Origin: a virus
Virus record (IMG/VR): IMGVR_UViG_3300033142_000712
Location: 16,144-37,059 of that record
Direction: 5' to 3' (one strand)
DNA length: 20,916 nt
Shown: positions 1 to 5,297 of the stretch, in pieces
How positions within the stretch are numbered: position 1 is the stretch's first letter
Layout of the letters: each line of letters opens with the position of its first letter
Notes under the pieces: generated by a model
Database searches by the model: none
What the model saw: only the letters and a program-made list of their open reading frames with translations
Told to the model about the DNA's origin: nothing
Translations under genes and position numbers: made by a program

Positions 1-98
1 CATTTAACTTTCTTTTTAAAGCTATGCCTTTGATAACATCGCTGGCCTTTGAACTGACCAGACTTATACGTCTTTGTGCATCTGTATAGATAACTCAA
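1..98 (-). CDS. Possible partial gene running off the left edge, unknown function
   Basis: An open leftward frame can start at TTG (98-96), which overlaps the TGA of the gene before it (TTGA). The same TTGA overlap and TTG start are used by the ligase gene at 8360. An AGGG lies about 6 bases upstream. The 32 visible codons are rich in Lys and Arg with two Cys (YRCTK, GQRCYQ). Two alternatives remain: the next gene may start at the ATG at 3-1, leaving 4-94 non-coding, or the in-frame continuation after the TGA at 97-95, also open to the edge, may matter. The sequence left of the window is needed to decide. Confidence 0.3.
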   Translation of the reverse strand, partial: MSYLYRCTKTYKSGQFKGQRCYQRHSFKKKVK

Positions 99-370
99 CT
101 TAACCCTAAATCTTTTTCTGCTCTAGAAATAACATCGCCCATATCAGTTTGTCTTGGGTCATTACCTTCATCGAGAGTTACACAGCAATCAGCATAAGCC
201 CATCCAATACCTTCAAGAACTTCATACTTTTTAGTGCGTTCATTTGGTAGCTTGGCGATCTCGTTACCTAATACATTAAGCATGTCACCCATGATTAACT
301 TGTTAACGTTCTTTTCTCTGTTGGTTGCCATACCTTTTAATACAGAAATTGCTTTTTTTATCTTATCCAC
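95..370 (-). CDS. Hypothetical phage protein, 91 aa, GTG start
   Basis: Function not recognised. The product is a soluble, mostly helical, charged small protein with no visible signal or membrane segment. I chose the GTG at 370-368 because a GAGGTG ribosome-binding sequence (380-375) lies just before it and because it gives an 8-base overlap (GTGGATAA) with the tiny gene upstream. This overlap length recurs at three other gene junctions in the window. An in-frame ATG at 382-380 adds four residues but has no Shine-Dalgarno sequence. It is the last complete gene of the leftward operon. Confidence 0.7.
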   Translation of the reverse strand: MDKIKKAISVLKGMATNREKNVNKLIMGDMLNVLGNEIAKLPNERTKKYEVLEGIGWAYADCCVTLDEGNDPRQTDMGDVISRAEKDLGLS

Positions 371-449
371 ATTGCACCTCATTCATAGCCGGCTGGTGGT
401 ACTCACCCCATTTAAAACCTACCGTTGTGACTGGTTCACCGACTATCAT
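363..449 (-). CDS. Tiny hypothetical protein, 28 aa
   Basis: This reading frame fills the gap between the outer-membrane-like gene (stop at 453) and the next leftward gene. It starts three bases after the upstream stop and its TAA overlaps the downstream GTG start by 8 bases (GTGGATAA). It has no clear Shine-Dalgarno, so translation would rely on reinitiation after the upstream gene. The peptide reads MIVGEPVTTVGF and then a WGEYHQ segment, and ends in a CG dipeptide. It has no membrane span and no family I recognise. The fit of both junctions to the operon's pattern is the main support; length alone would not suffice. Confidence 0.5.
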   Translation of the reverse strand: MIVGEPVTTVGFKWGEYHQPAMNEVQCG

Positions 450-452
450 TAA

Positions 453-998
453 TTAAATATGGAATGTAATACCAATCCATAACTGTTCACGTTCTGCTTC
501 GCCAGAGCCTGTCATTCTAGTAAATACAGGGTCATCATTTTCGTCAATGCCAGTTTGCTTTGTAGACGTAAACATATGATTAACATCATATCGAATATAC
601 TTAACACTCAATGTTTTGTTACCAGATAGTTTAGTCGATAACCCAACAAACATACCTTCACCATTATCTGTTGACGATGCTACAGGCCAATTTTCAACTG
701 GTGCACGACGAGCATTATCAGGTACAGATATTACGCCTAAAGATACTTTTACAATACCAACTTTTGCAAACGCACCAACAGAGCCACCTAATCCAGCATT
801 ATTAAAAAAGGCTTCGTAACCTAATCCAATATCACCATCTGTGCTTTGTCCAAATGCTAAATTAGCATATCCTTTTGATTGTTCACCAGCGTTACTTGTA
901 ATGTCTTGGGTAGATACCCCATAGATACTAATAAAAGTATCCGCCATTACACTCGTGCTCATCAATAGAGCGATTAATACAAACATCATTTTCTTCAT
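453..998 (-). CDS. Secreted outer-membrane beta-barrel-like protein, 181 aa
   Basis: Residues 1-19 form a classical signal peptide: Lys-Lys, then a hydrophobic core (MMFVLIALLM), then a cut site predicted after VMA (A19/D20). The mature part of about 162 residues is rich in Gly, Ser and alternating hydrophobic residues (GLGYEAFF, VGIVKVSLGVI, LSVKYIRYDV), and it ends with a strand-like LWIGITFHI. This is the pattern of a small Gram-negative outer-membrane barrel, similar in style to Lom/OmpX-type proteins, but I see no family signature. AGGAGA lies 7 bases before the ATG. An early phage envelope protein could alter the cell surface, for example against superinfection; this is inference. Confidence 0.75.
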   Translation of the reverse strand: MKKMMFVLIALLMSTSVMADTFISIYGVSTQDITSNAGEQSKGYANLAFGQSTDGDIGLGYEAFFNNAGLGGSVGAFAKVGIVKVSLGVISVPDNARRAPVENWPVASSTDNGEGMFVGLSTKLSGNKTLSVKYIRYDVNHMFTSTKQTGIDENDDPVFTRMTGSGEAEREQLWIGITFHI

Positions 999-1014
999 CT
1001 TCTTTCTCCTTCGG

Positions 1015-1122
1015 TTAACTAAAAAGTTTATATACTACAAAACCCATTACTACTACATAAACAATGATGGCGCTTAATATACACCAATCCCATTTCATAA
1101 TACTTTTGATTATATTTATCAT
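1015..1122 (-). CDS. Small single-span membrane peptide, 35 aa
   Basis: The ATG at 1122-1120 overlaps the TGA of the upstream gene by 4 bases (ATGA), the coupling used throughout this operon. The frame ends with TAA at 1017-1015, just before the Shine-Dalgarno of the outer-membrane-like gene. The N-terminus is polar and basic (MINIIKSIMKWDW). It is followed by one hydrophobic segment of about 18 residues (ILSAIIVYVVVMGFVV) and a short YKLFS tail, so it is likely an inner-membrane peptide. It removes what would otherwise be a 120-base gap. Function unknown. Confidence 0.6.
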   Translation of the reverse strand: MINIIKSIMKWDWCILSAIIVYVVVMGFVVYKLFS

Positions 1123-1319
1123 GCTCTTTCTATCCCCGGTAATTTTTTACCACAATTGTTTTTACATGCTTTTTCTTTTGAACAATACTCTTGTAAAGAG
1201 TTATAAGAATTTAATAAATCTTCAATCGCATCAATTCTATCAACTTCATTAAAAAGCTCTATGCTATTAAGTCTGCCTACTTTATTGATTACGTCACACT
1301 TCAATTCATCTTCATTCAT
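1119..1319 (-). CDS. Hypothetical small acidic protein with C-terminal Cys cluster, 66 aa
   Basis: Function not recognised. The N-terminal two thirds is acidic and helical (MNEDELKCDV, NEVDRIDAIEDLL). The C-terminal part carries Cys in YCSKEKACKNNCGKK, a spacing that could bind a metal ion or form a disulfide. It is coupled at both ends by ATGA overlaps: its start overlaps the YopX-like gene stop, and its stop overlaps the membrane-peptide start. Confidence 0.7.
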   Translation of the reverse strand: MNEDELKCDVINKVGRLNSIELFNEVDRIDAIEDLLNSYNSLQEYCSKEKACKNNCGKKLPGIERA

Positions 1320-1708
1320 AACCGTATTAACCCCTCAACCATTTCAGGATTTTCATAAACGTTACCAATGATTTCTATTTTTGTTTCGCACAAATCTTCA
1401 GTTCCATTCCCATAGCAATCAGTTTTAAATCCTGCATCTTCAAACCAGACGTCACCTTTATGACTCATAGTTTCATACCATAAAATATCGCCTTCAAAAA
1501 TCTTCTTGCCATTAATGTCTTTCATGCCAGTGTACAACATAGGAATGAATTGTTTTTCTTTATCGTAAATAACACTTAATGATGTGCTACCTCCATTAAC
1601 ATTAATAAATCTGCCATCAGTCAATACCGTTAATTGGTCTTTAACCATTTGCTCTGAATAGAACATTTTCTTTTGTGAGACGTGCCAGCCTCTAATTTCA
1701 ATTTCCAT
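1316..1708 (-). CDS. YopX-like phage protein, 130 aa
   Basis: It resembles the YopX family of phage and prophage proteins. The N-terminus has the family's REIxFRxW-like opening (MEIEIRGWHV), and the centre has the hallmark MLYTGMKDINGKKIFEGDIL (residues about 72-91; family form YTGLKDKNGKEIYEGDI). A beta-rich C-terminal half follows. The family's molecular role is unknown. I prefer the ATG at 1708, six bases after AGGTG (1719-1715). A GTG at 1717 lies inside that Shine-Dalgarno and an ATG at 1711 is too close to it. The 5' end overlaps the upstream membrane-protein gene. Confidence 0.8.
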   Translation of the reverse strand: MEIEIRGWHVSQKKMFYSEQMVKDQLTVLTDGRFINVNGGSTSLSVIYDKEKQFIPMLYTGMKDINGKKIFEGDILWYETMSHKGDVWFEDAGFKTDCYGNGTEDLCETKIEIIGNVYENPEMVEGLIRL

Positions 1709-1883
1709 CATCTTCACCTATTGTATTTATTATTGCTAATCTTATAGCTTCTTTTCTTTTGACGTTTTCTTCAACTAATTTTCTTTCGCAGTAACCAAGA
1801 ATAAAACCAATCACAAAACAAAATATCACAGTACACGGATATTTCCAGTCTTGATAGTTATTCCAAAAATCACGCCATTCCAT
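1698..1883 (-). CDS. Small membrane-anchored protein, 61 aa
   Basis: One hydrophobic segment (residues about 16-31, CTVIFCFVIGFILGYC) follows an aromatic, polar N-terminus (MEWRDFWNNYQDW). A charged helical tail follows (ERKLVEENVKRKE). The layout suggests a single-span inner-membrane protein with its long tail in the cytoplasm. AAGG lies about 8 bases before the ATG. It overlaps the TSCPD gene by 14 bases and the YopX-like gene by about 11. No family recognised. Confidence 0.7.
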   Translation of the reverse strand: MEWRDFWNNYQDWKYPCTVIFCFVIGFILGYCERKLVEENVKRKEAIRLAIINTIGEDDGN

Positions 1884-2229
1884 TCTTTGCCTTGATTATA
1901 TGTTCTTCAAGTATTAAACCTATCCTTGCGATTATGCTTGGACACATTGTATTTGTGCCGGGTATCATATGCATTGTAATAGGACTATAAACATCTTGTA
2001 ATTCTTTAGATAGCGCAAGTGGGTCATACCCATTTTGAAGTAGCGCAGATGATAACCTTGTTACTAATTGAATCATTTCAAAATGGTCAGGGTCATCTAA
2101 GCGTACAAAGATTTCAAACACCTTTCCATTCTTATCAGAATTAATTGTGGTATAAAACGTATGGTCTTGGGTATCACTCTTATATGTAATGCCCGGGCTT
2201 ATACGATCAAATTGGTCTGCTAACATCAT
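1870..2229 (-). CDS. TSCPD-domain protein (ribonucleotide reductase C-terminal-like), 119 aa
   Basis: The core (residues about 12-85) reads like the TSCPD domain found near the C-terminus of class II (B12-dependent) ribonucleotide reductases and as stand-alone phage proteins. It has a tyrosine strand (ITYKSDT), a TFYTTINSDKNGKVFEIFVR segment, and a helix around LVTRLSSALLQNGYDP. The C-terminus PSIIARIGLILEEHI also fits. In the large enzymes the domain is thought to help bind nucleic acid or nucleotides; the role of the orphan form is not established. No catalytic reductase domain is seen in the window. The ATG at 2229 overlaps the upstream TGA (ATGA); a second ATG follows at 2226. Confidence 0.7.
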   Translation of the reverse strand: MMLADQFDRISPGITYKSDTQDHTFYTTINSDKNGKVFEIFVRLDDPDHFEMIQLVTRLSSALLQNGYDPLALSKELQDVYSPITMHMIPGTNTMCPSIIARIGLILEEHIIKAKNGMA

Positions 2230-2453
2230 AACCCCTTAGATTCAAGACAAGCTTCTATCAAGTCAACAATCTTACGTTCAAGAGCAACGTCTTTCTTGTT
2301 AGCCTTTTTGCTATGGTTTTCTTTATACTCATTTAATGCATTAAGCATAAGAGTATTTATTTTAACTCCGGTAAAACCATAAGTCTCAATATACCAATCA
2401 TCTAGCTCTTTTGGTAGATATAACTGACGTCTATTTGTGTTATCGTTTGCCAT
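2226..2453 (-). CDS. Ribbon-helix-helix-like candidate DNA-binding protein, 75 aa
   Basis: After a short polar lead (MANDNTN), the sequence RRQLYLPKELDDW looks like the beta-strand and first helix of a ribbon-helix-helix fold. KINTLMLNALNEY could be the second helix, and a basic tail (HSKKANKK) follows. RHH proteins bind operators as dimers. As the second gene behind the leftward promoter, it could regulate the divergent region at 2642-2892; that is inference. I chose the ATG at 2453, which forms TAATG with the upstream stop and has AAAAAGG 8-12 bases upstream. An ATG at 2483 would add ten residues but has no Shine-Dalgarno. Confidence 0.55.
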   Translation of the reverse strand: MANDNTNRRQLYLPKELDDWYIETYGFTGVKINTLMLNALNEYKENHSKKANKKDVALERKIVDLIEACLESKGL

Positions 2454-2641
2454 TAAATAAGACCTTTTTCTTCTGCCAACCATTCGTGAATAAAAATAGT
2501 TTCTGGGTCATTCTCTTCACCAGAATAATCGTCAATTTGTGACCTTGGAATCCATACAACGTTATCATTCAAATCTAATACTTGCAATGCTAACTCTGTA
2601 TGTGCTGTAACTTCTACGTTTACTTCAATCAGGCTGCTCAT
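2453..2641 (-). CDS. Hypothetical phage protein with WIPRSQI motif, 62 aa
   Basis: First gene of the leftward operon, with AAAGGA about 8 bases before its ATG and a consensus promoter 40-70 bases upstream. It begins with beta-strand-like sequence (SLIEVNVEVTAHTE), then VWIPRSQIDDYSG and ends IFIHEWLAEEKGLI. The combination of W-I-P-[KR]-S-Q-I with a terminal E/PEWLAEEKGL is familiar from small phage proteins of unknown role, probably a compact beta fold. First position implies early, strong expression. Confidence 0.7.
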   Translation of the reverse strand: MSSLIEVNVEVTAHTELALQVLDLNDNVVWIPRSQIDDYSGEENDPETIFIHEWLAEEKGLI

Positions 2642-2682
2642 CTAATATTCCTTTCGGTTGTGTGTTGTAATTCTCTGGAGCA

Positions 2683-2711
2683 AATATAACACTGTATAAC
2701 ATTAAAGTCAA
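2683..2711 (-). promoter_or_regulatory. Leftward sigma70 promoter
   Basis: On the minus strand TTGACT (2711-2706) and TATATT (2688-2683) are separated by 17 bases. This fits host sigma70 consensus at 5 of 6 positions in each box. It would start transcription near 2677, giving a leader of about 36 bases to the gene at 2641. The plus-strand heptamer TATAACA occurs at 2685-2691 and 2695-2701, exactly one helical turn apart and overlapping the -10 box, which suggests an operator. Confidence 0.75.
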
Positions 2712-2761
2712 TTTAGGTTTTTCGTTGGTGCTATGTGCTATTCCTTATATATAGGGGGATT

Positions 2762-2790
2762 TTGACCAGCCATACAGTATATTGTAATAT
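2762..2790 (+). promoter_or_regulatory. Rightward sigma70 promoter P1
   Basis: TTGACC (2762-2767) and TAATAT (2785-2790) are spaced by 17 bases. It faces away from the leftward promoter, so the two -35 boxes lie about 50 bases apart. The -10 box sits inside an inverted repeat (2784-2810), suggesting repression or activation at this site. It would drive the operon beginning at 2893. Confidence 0.7.
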
Positions 2791-2810
2791 GCTTATATAC
2801 GTCATATTAC
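2784..2810. promoter_or_regulatory. Inverted-repeat operator candidate over P1 -10 region
   Basis: GTAATATG (2784-2791) and CATATTAC (2803-2810) are perfect inverted 8-mers around an 11-base spacer. A second, overlapping inverted repeat is GTATAT (2777-2782) with ATATAC (2795-2800). Both cover the -10 box and start site of P1. They could be bound by the RHH-like product of 2226-2453 or another regulator. AT-rich DNA makes such palindromes easier to find by chance, so this is only a candidate. Confidence 0.45.
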
Positions 2811-2813
2811 CTA

Positions 2814-2841
2814 TTGCATCGTACAAGAATGCTGGTATAAT
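2814..2841 (+). promoter_or_regulatory. Rightward extended -10 promoter P2
   Basis: TATAAT (2836-2841) is perfect and preceded by TG one base upstream (TGGTATAAT), the extended -10 form. A weak -35 (TTGCAT, 2814-2819) lies 16 bases upstream. The start near 2848 gives a leader of about 45 bases to the ATG at 2893. The same TGnTATAAT core recurs at 3979, 6776 and 10166. Confidence 0.7.
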
Positions 2842-2892
2842 AGAGCCATGATTCAAGAAATTATATTTCTATAATCCACAAGGAAAACGAAA

Positions 2893-3183
2893 ATGAATAA
2901 TGAATACAATGGTCATAGTTTTATCGCAAAAGATGTAAAAGGTAAACTTTCAAAATCAGAATTCAAAGGTTTGGATATTTGGTTTTCGTATGCTGAACCA
3001 ATAGCTATTTCTAATGGTGAAAGAGTTATTGTAAACTCTGAGCTATTCTCCCCAACGACAGCAAGACATATTTCTTATGTCAAAAAAATACACACTGAAA
3101 TCGATAATTTACCATTTAATGAGTTTAATGATAAACTCAAAAAAATTCTTGATGGTAAATCAGAGGGGCGGTGGTATGATTAG
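2893..3183 (+). CDS. Hypothetical phage protein, 96 aa, TTARH motif
   Basis: First gene of the rightward operon, with AAGGAAAA before the ATG. It contains an aromatic, beta-rich stretch (LDIWFSYAEPIAI) followed by LFSPTTARHISYVKKI. The order 'FxYxxPIA ... S.TT.RH' resembles a widespread family of small phage and plasmid proteins of unknown role; I cannot name it with confidence. It ends RWYD, with its TAG overlapping the next start by 8 bases. Confidence 0.7.
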   Translation: MNNEYNGHSFIAKDVKGKLSKSEFKGLDIWFSYAEPIAISNGERVIVNSELFSPTTARHISYVKKIHTEIDNLPFNEFNDKLKKILDGKSEGRWYD

Positions 3184-3595
3184 TCAAAGTTTTTTACTTG
3201 CTGGTAATGCAACATTCACTGTATCCAATCCAGACGGTGACCATTACACATTCAAAGTAAAGAAAACGAAACATAAAAATGCTAATGGGAAATATAGATT
3301 TTTTATAAGCATTCTTACTGGGCCGGATTTCTATACATACTTAGGAATGGTTGTCTCTCCACATGACGGATGTGGTCAGGTAACTTTAACCCAAAAATCA
3401 AAATACATAATAACCTCGATTCCATTTAGAGTTGCTAATTGGGCTATCCAGCACGTATTTGCAAATGTACCAGAACCAAAAGGTTATAAGATTATCAACG
3501 CTGGTAGATGTGGCAAGTGTGGTAGGAAGCTTACTACGCCAGAATCAATTGAATCAGGTCTCGGACCGATATGTAGAGGTAAACGTGATGAGTAA
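3176..3595 (+). CDS. DUF6011-like zinc-finger phage protein, 139 aa
   Basis: The C-terminal 30 residues carry a zinc-ribbon-like motif, GRCGKCGRKLTTPESI followed by GLGPICRGK. This matches the DUF6011 type (CxxCgrxL...SixxGxGPxC). The N-terminal 100 residues are beta-rich (NATFTVSNPDG, FFISILTGPDFYTYLG). The ATG at 3176 has GAGGGG seven bases before it and makes the 8-base overlap typical of this operon. An upstream in-frame ATG at 3077 would bury the start deep in the previous gene. The domain's function is unknown. Confidence 0.75.
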   Translation: MISQSFLLAGNATFTVSNPDGDHYTFKVKKTKHKNANGKYRFFISILTGPDFYTYLGMVVSPHDGCGQVTLTQKSKYIITSIPFRVANWAIQHVFANVPEPKGYKIINAGRCGKCGRKLTTPESIESGLGPICRGKRDE

Positions 3596-3893
3596 AGAAG
3601 TAATGGCATTGATTGGCTGTACTGTAAATGACCCATCTTTAGAATATGCAAAAGCTGACGTCATAGCAGAGATTGCTACTAGTGGAACGGATGCTGATGG
3701 TTTCAAAGATAATGAAACATTAGGATTAGCGAGAGATAAATATGGCTCACACTTTTTATATAGAGGTAGCAAAGATTCAAGTTTATCCGATAAGCATATG
3801 TCTGTTTATTTTAGCGATGATTGTGATAACATACCAGAGCTATTGCGAGAGCTTGCTCTTGAGATTGAAAAAGAGTATATGTCTAATGTTTAA
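3588..3893 (+). CDS. Hypothetical phage protein, 101 aa
   Basis: The start at 3588 has AGAGGT seven bases upstream and overlaps the previous gene by 8 bases. Longer frames beginning at 3432 would overlap that gene by 160 bases. The product is acidic and soluble, with a beta-rich middle (GSHFLYRGSKDS, MSVYFSDDCDN) and an acidic helical end (ELLRELALEIEKEY). I recognise no family. Confidence 0.7.
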   Translation: MSKEVMALIGCTVNDPSLEYAKADVIAEIATSGTDADGFKDNETLGLARDKYGSHFLYRGSKDSSLSDKHMSVYFSDDCDNIPELLRELALEIEKEYMSNV

Positions 3894-3963
3894 CTCGGCA
3901 ATGGTCACTCTTGGTGCAAATATAATTGTGTTTTTGATTTATTACGCAATAACTACTCTATAA
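3886..3963 (+). CDS. Tiny membrane peptide, 25 aa
   Basis: A short frame overlaps the previous stop by 8 bases (ATGTTTAA), exactly as the two preceding junctions do, and ends just before the next promoter. The peptide is almost entirely one hydrophobic segment, with LGANIIVFLIYYA as its core. The Shine-Dalgarno is poor (AAAAGAG about 10 bases away), so coupling would be needed. The call rests on the overlap pattern and the membrane character. Confidence 0.45.
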   Translation: MFNSAMVTLGANIIVFLIYYAITTL

Positions 3964-3978
3964 ATCTAACCTTACTTA

Positions 3979-3987
3979 TGTTATAAT
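3979..3987 (+). promoter_or_regulatory. Extended -10 promoter before the DUF3846-like gene
   Basis: TG (3979-3980), T, TATAAT (3982-3987) is a perfect extended -10 element. No good -35 is seen at 16-18 bases upstream. The start near 3994 gives a 40-base leader to the ATG at 4034. It belongs to a set of four TGnTATAAT sites in this window. Confidence 0.6.
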
Positions 3988-4033
3988 AGACTAACAAGAA
4001 ACATACTTTTAACGAAAATAACAGGTGAAACAA

Positions 4034-4381
4034 ATGACAAAATTAATCAAAGCAATAACGGTAGACCCATATCTAAAAATGATTACTGAATCAGAAATTG
4101 AAAATTCGCTGGAAGGGTTTCAACATGCAATTGGCGATCATTTCATAGAGCTTGTTCGACTTGATGACAACCAATTAATGTACGTTGATAGTGAAGGTTT
4201 ATTCCGTGAGAATCAACAGTTCTTTGTATATAACAAAAAATTCCCATTTGCAGGTAAAGCAATAATATTTGGTGATAACGGTGAAGGTGGCTCAATAGAT
4301 ACAAAATACATTGCTACTGACGTTGCCAAGAAAGTTGATTTCCATTCTGTAGAAGAAATTCAACGAATGAGATTAGGCTAA
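4034..4381 (+). CDS. DUF3846-like phage protein, 115 aa
   Basis: It matches the general layout of DUF3846: a first strand ending in VDP (IKAITVDPYL), an alpha-helical segment, then IGDHFIELVRLDDNQLMYVDSEG. This compares with the family's vGGyiEvv.l.dd..lv.nedg. A residue pair EN follows, then a strand in FAGKAIIFGDNGEG (family G....d..G). The family is common in phages and its role is unknown. The ATG at 4034 is preceded by AGGTG with seven bases between; the GTG at 4025 is inside that Shine-Dalgarno and is rejected. Confidence 0.7.
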   Translation: MTKLIKAITVDPYLKMITESEIENSLEGFQHAIGDHFIELVRLDDNQLMYVDSEGLFRENQQFFVYNKKFPFAGKAIIFGDNGEGGSIDTKYIATDVAKKVDFHSVEEIQRMRLG

Positions 4382-4605
4382 TGAGCAGAATAGAAGCTTT
4401 TCCTCGTCCTACAAGAACATATAAAACTTATATGAAAGCTAAAAAGATTATTACTAGTCTTGAAGACGGTAATTATAAGTGGTCTATAATATGTACGGAA
4501 GAGGGTAGATATTTCCCTCATATCTTTTTATCAACAAAAAACACACACCTATCGCATTTCTATTTTATAGAAAAAGGTTGCTGCGTAACAATGGAGTCAA
4601 GCTAA
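4381..4605 (+). CDS. Hypothetical basic phage protein, 74 aa
   Basis: Function not recognised. The start overlaps the previous stop (TAATG at 4381). The N-terminus is basic (RPTRTYKTYMKAKK), and the rest is rich in aromatic residues and predicted strands (YKWSIICTEEGRYFPHIFLS). There are three Cys residues (one in SIICTE, two in GCCVT) without an obvious metal-site spacing. Confidence 0.6.
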   Translation: MSRIEAFPRPTRTYKTYMKAKKIITSLEDGNYKWSIICTEEGRYFPHIFLSTKNTHLSHFYFIEKGCCVTMESS

Positions 4606-4856
4606 TGGAAAATACGGAAGAGTTTGAAACTGCATTACAAAATGTTTGGCAAGCAATAGGTAGTGACGTATTAGAAATGTGTGATAATAATACAGCTAGT
4701 AAATCAGAAGTTATTGAAATGGTTTTAGACGCAAACAGAATAAACAACTTTGGAAATTTAACGCCAGAATTATTGTCTGAATGGAACAGCTTAGATTTAT
4801 GTGACAAGATTTCAGTTGCGAAAAAATCTTTCAACCATAGCTTTTACGGATATTAA
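4605..4856 (+). CDS. Hypothetical phage protein, 83 aa
   Basis: Function not recognised. The ATG at 4605 forms TAATG with the preceding stop and has GGAG eight bases upstream, so I prefer it to the in-frame ATG at 4578. The protein is acidic and helical (MENTEEFETALQNVW, SKSEVIEMVLDANRI) and ends with an aromatic SFYGY. It has no membrane segment. Confidence 0.65.
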   Translation: MENTEEFETALQNVWQAIGSDVLEMCDNNTASKSEVIEMVLDANRINNFGNLTPELLSEWNSLDLCDKISVAKKSFNHSFYGY

Positions 4857-5054
4857 ATGATAATGAGTAAAAGGTTTGGAACCGCAACTATCATACATGA
4901 AGGTATACATTATTTCGCAAATGGTTTCAAATATTTTGAACATAATGTAAGTTCAAGCGTTGCGCACAGAGTTGGTAATGCGTGGATAAAAGATACAATT
5001 AAAATAACCATCAATTTAGCAAATGAATTGATTGATTACGCTGACAGGCATTAG
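4857..5054 (+). CDS. Hypothetical phage protein, 65 aa
   Basis: Function not recognised. The ATG immediately follows the previous TAA. A second ATG at 4863 (MSKRFG) could also be used, and the Shine-Dalgarno is weak for both. The product is small, contains several His residues (IIHEGIHYF, FEHNV) and ends with a helix (ITINLANELIDYADRH). The HEGIH stretch resembles HExxH only superficially, because it lacks the family context of a metalloprotease. Confidence 0.6.
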   Translation: MIMSKRFGTATIIHEGIHYFANGFKYFEHNVSSSVAHRVGNAWIKDTIKITINLANELIDYADRH

Positions 5055-5063
5055 GAGAATGAA

Positions 5064-5297
5064 ATGAAAATATTAGTTTTTATATCTGTATTTCTTATTA
5101 TCGTTACAGCTTGTGGACAAAGAATATATGATCGTTGGCAGGTAAAATGTGATAGTGGATTTGAAACGCCAGTATCCCACTGGACATATATAGATGATGG
5201 CGCTATACATTGGAGAGTTAATAAAAAGGGGCAATCGTTTGTAAGAAAAATGTTGCCCGGCGAAGTCTGTACAGACAAAAGGATAAAAATGAAATGA
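5064..5297 (+). CDS. Small phage lipoprotein, 77 aa
   Basis: The N-terminus is a lipoprotein signal: MK, a hydrophobic core (ILVFISVFLIIV) and the lipobox VTAC with lipid-modified Cys at residue 17. The mature 61 residues hold two more Cys and two Trp. The residue after the Cys is Gly, not Asp, which would favour outer-membrane sorting in enterobacteria. AGGAGA lies five bases before the ATG. Small phage lipoproteins such as T5 Llp block the receptor against superinfection; that role here is only analogy. Confidence 0.75.
   Translation: MKILVFISVFLIIVTACGQRIYDRWQVKCDSGFETPVSHWTYIDDGAIHWRVNKKGQSFVRKMLPGEVCTDKRIKMK

Noticed and set aside
386-393. AGCCGGCT palindrome
   Set aside because: It is a lone 8-base palindrome inside the tiny gene at 363-449, with no repeat or promoter near it.
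1064-1252. Rightward hydrophobic frame, 62 codons
   Set aside because: It lies opposite two ATGA-coupled leftward genes, has no Shine-Dalgarno and looks like the antisense of AT-rich coding DNA.
3742-3885. N-terminal extension of the 25-aa membrane peptide (from 3742)
   Set aside because: It would overlap the previous gene by about 150 bases; other junctions here overlap by 1-17 bases.
4485-4490. TATAAT inside the gene at 4381-4605
   Set aside because: No TG extension, the nearest TTG-type -35 is 19 bases away, and the next gene is already coupled by TAATG.
4896-4912. HEGIH as a metalloprotease HExxH motif
   Set aside because: The protein is only 65 residues, with no third ligand or family context; the match is likely by chance.
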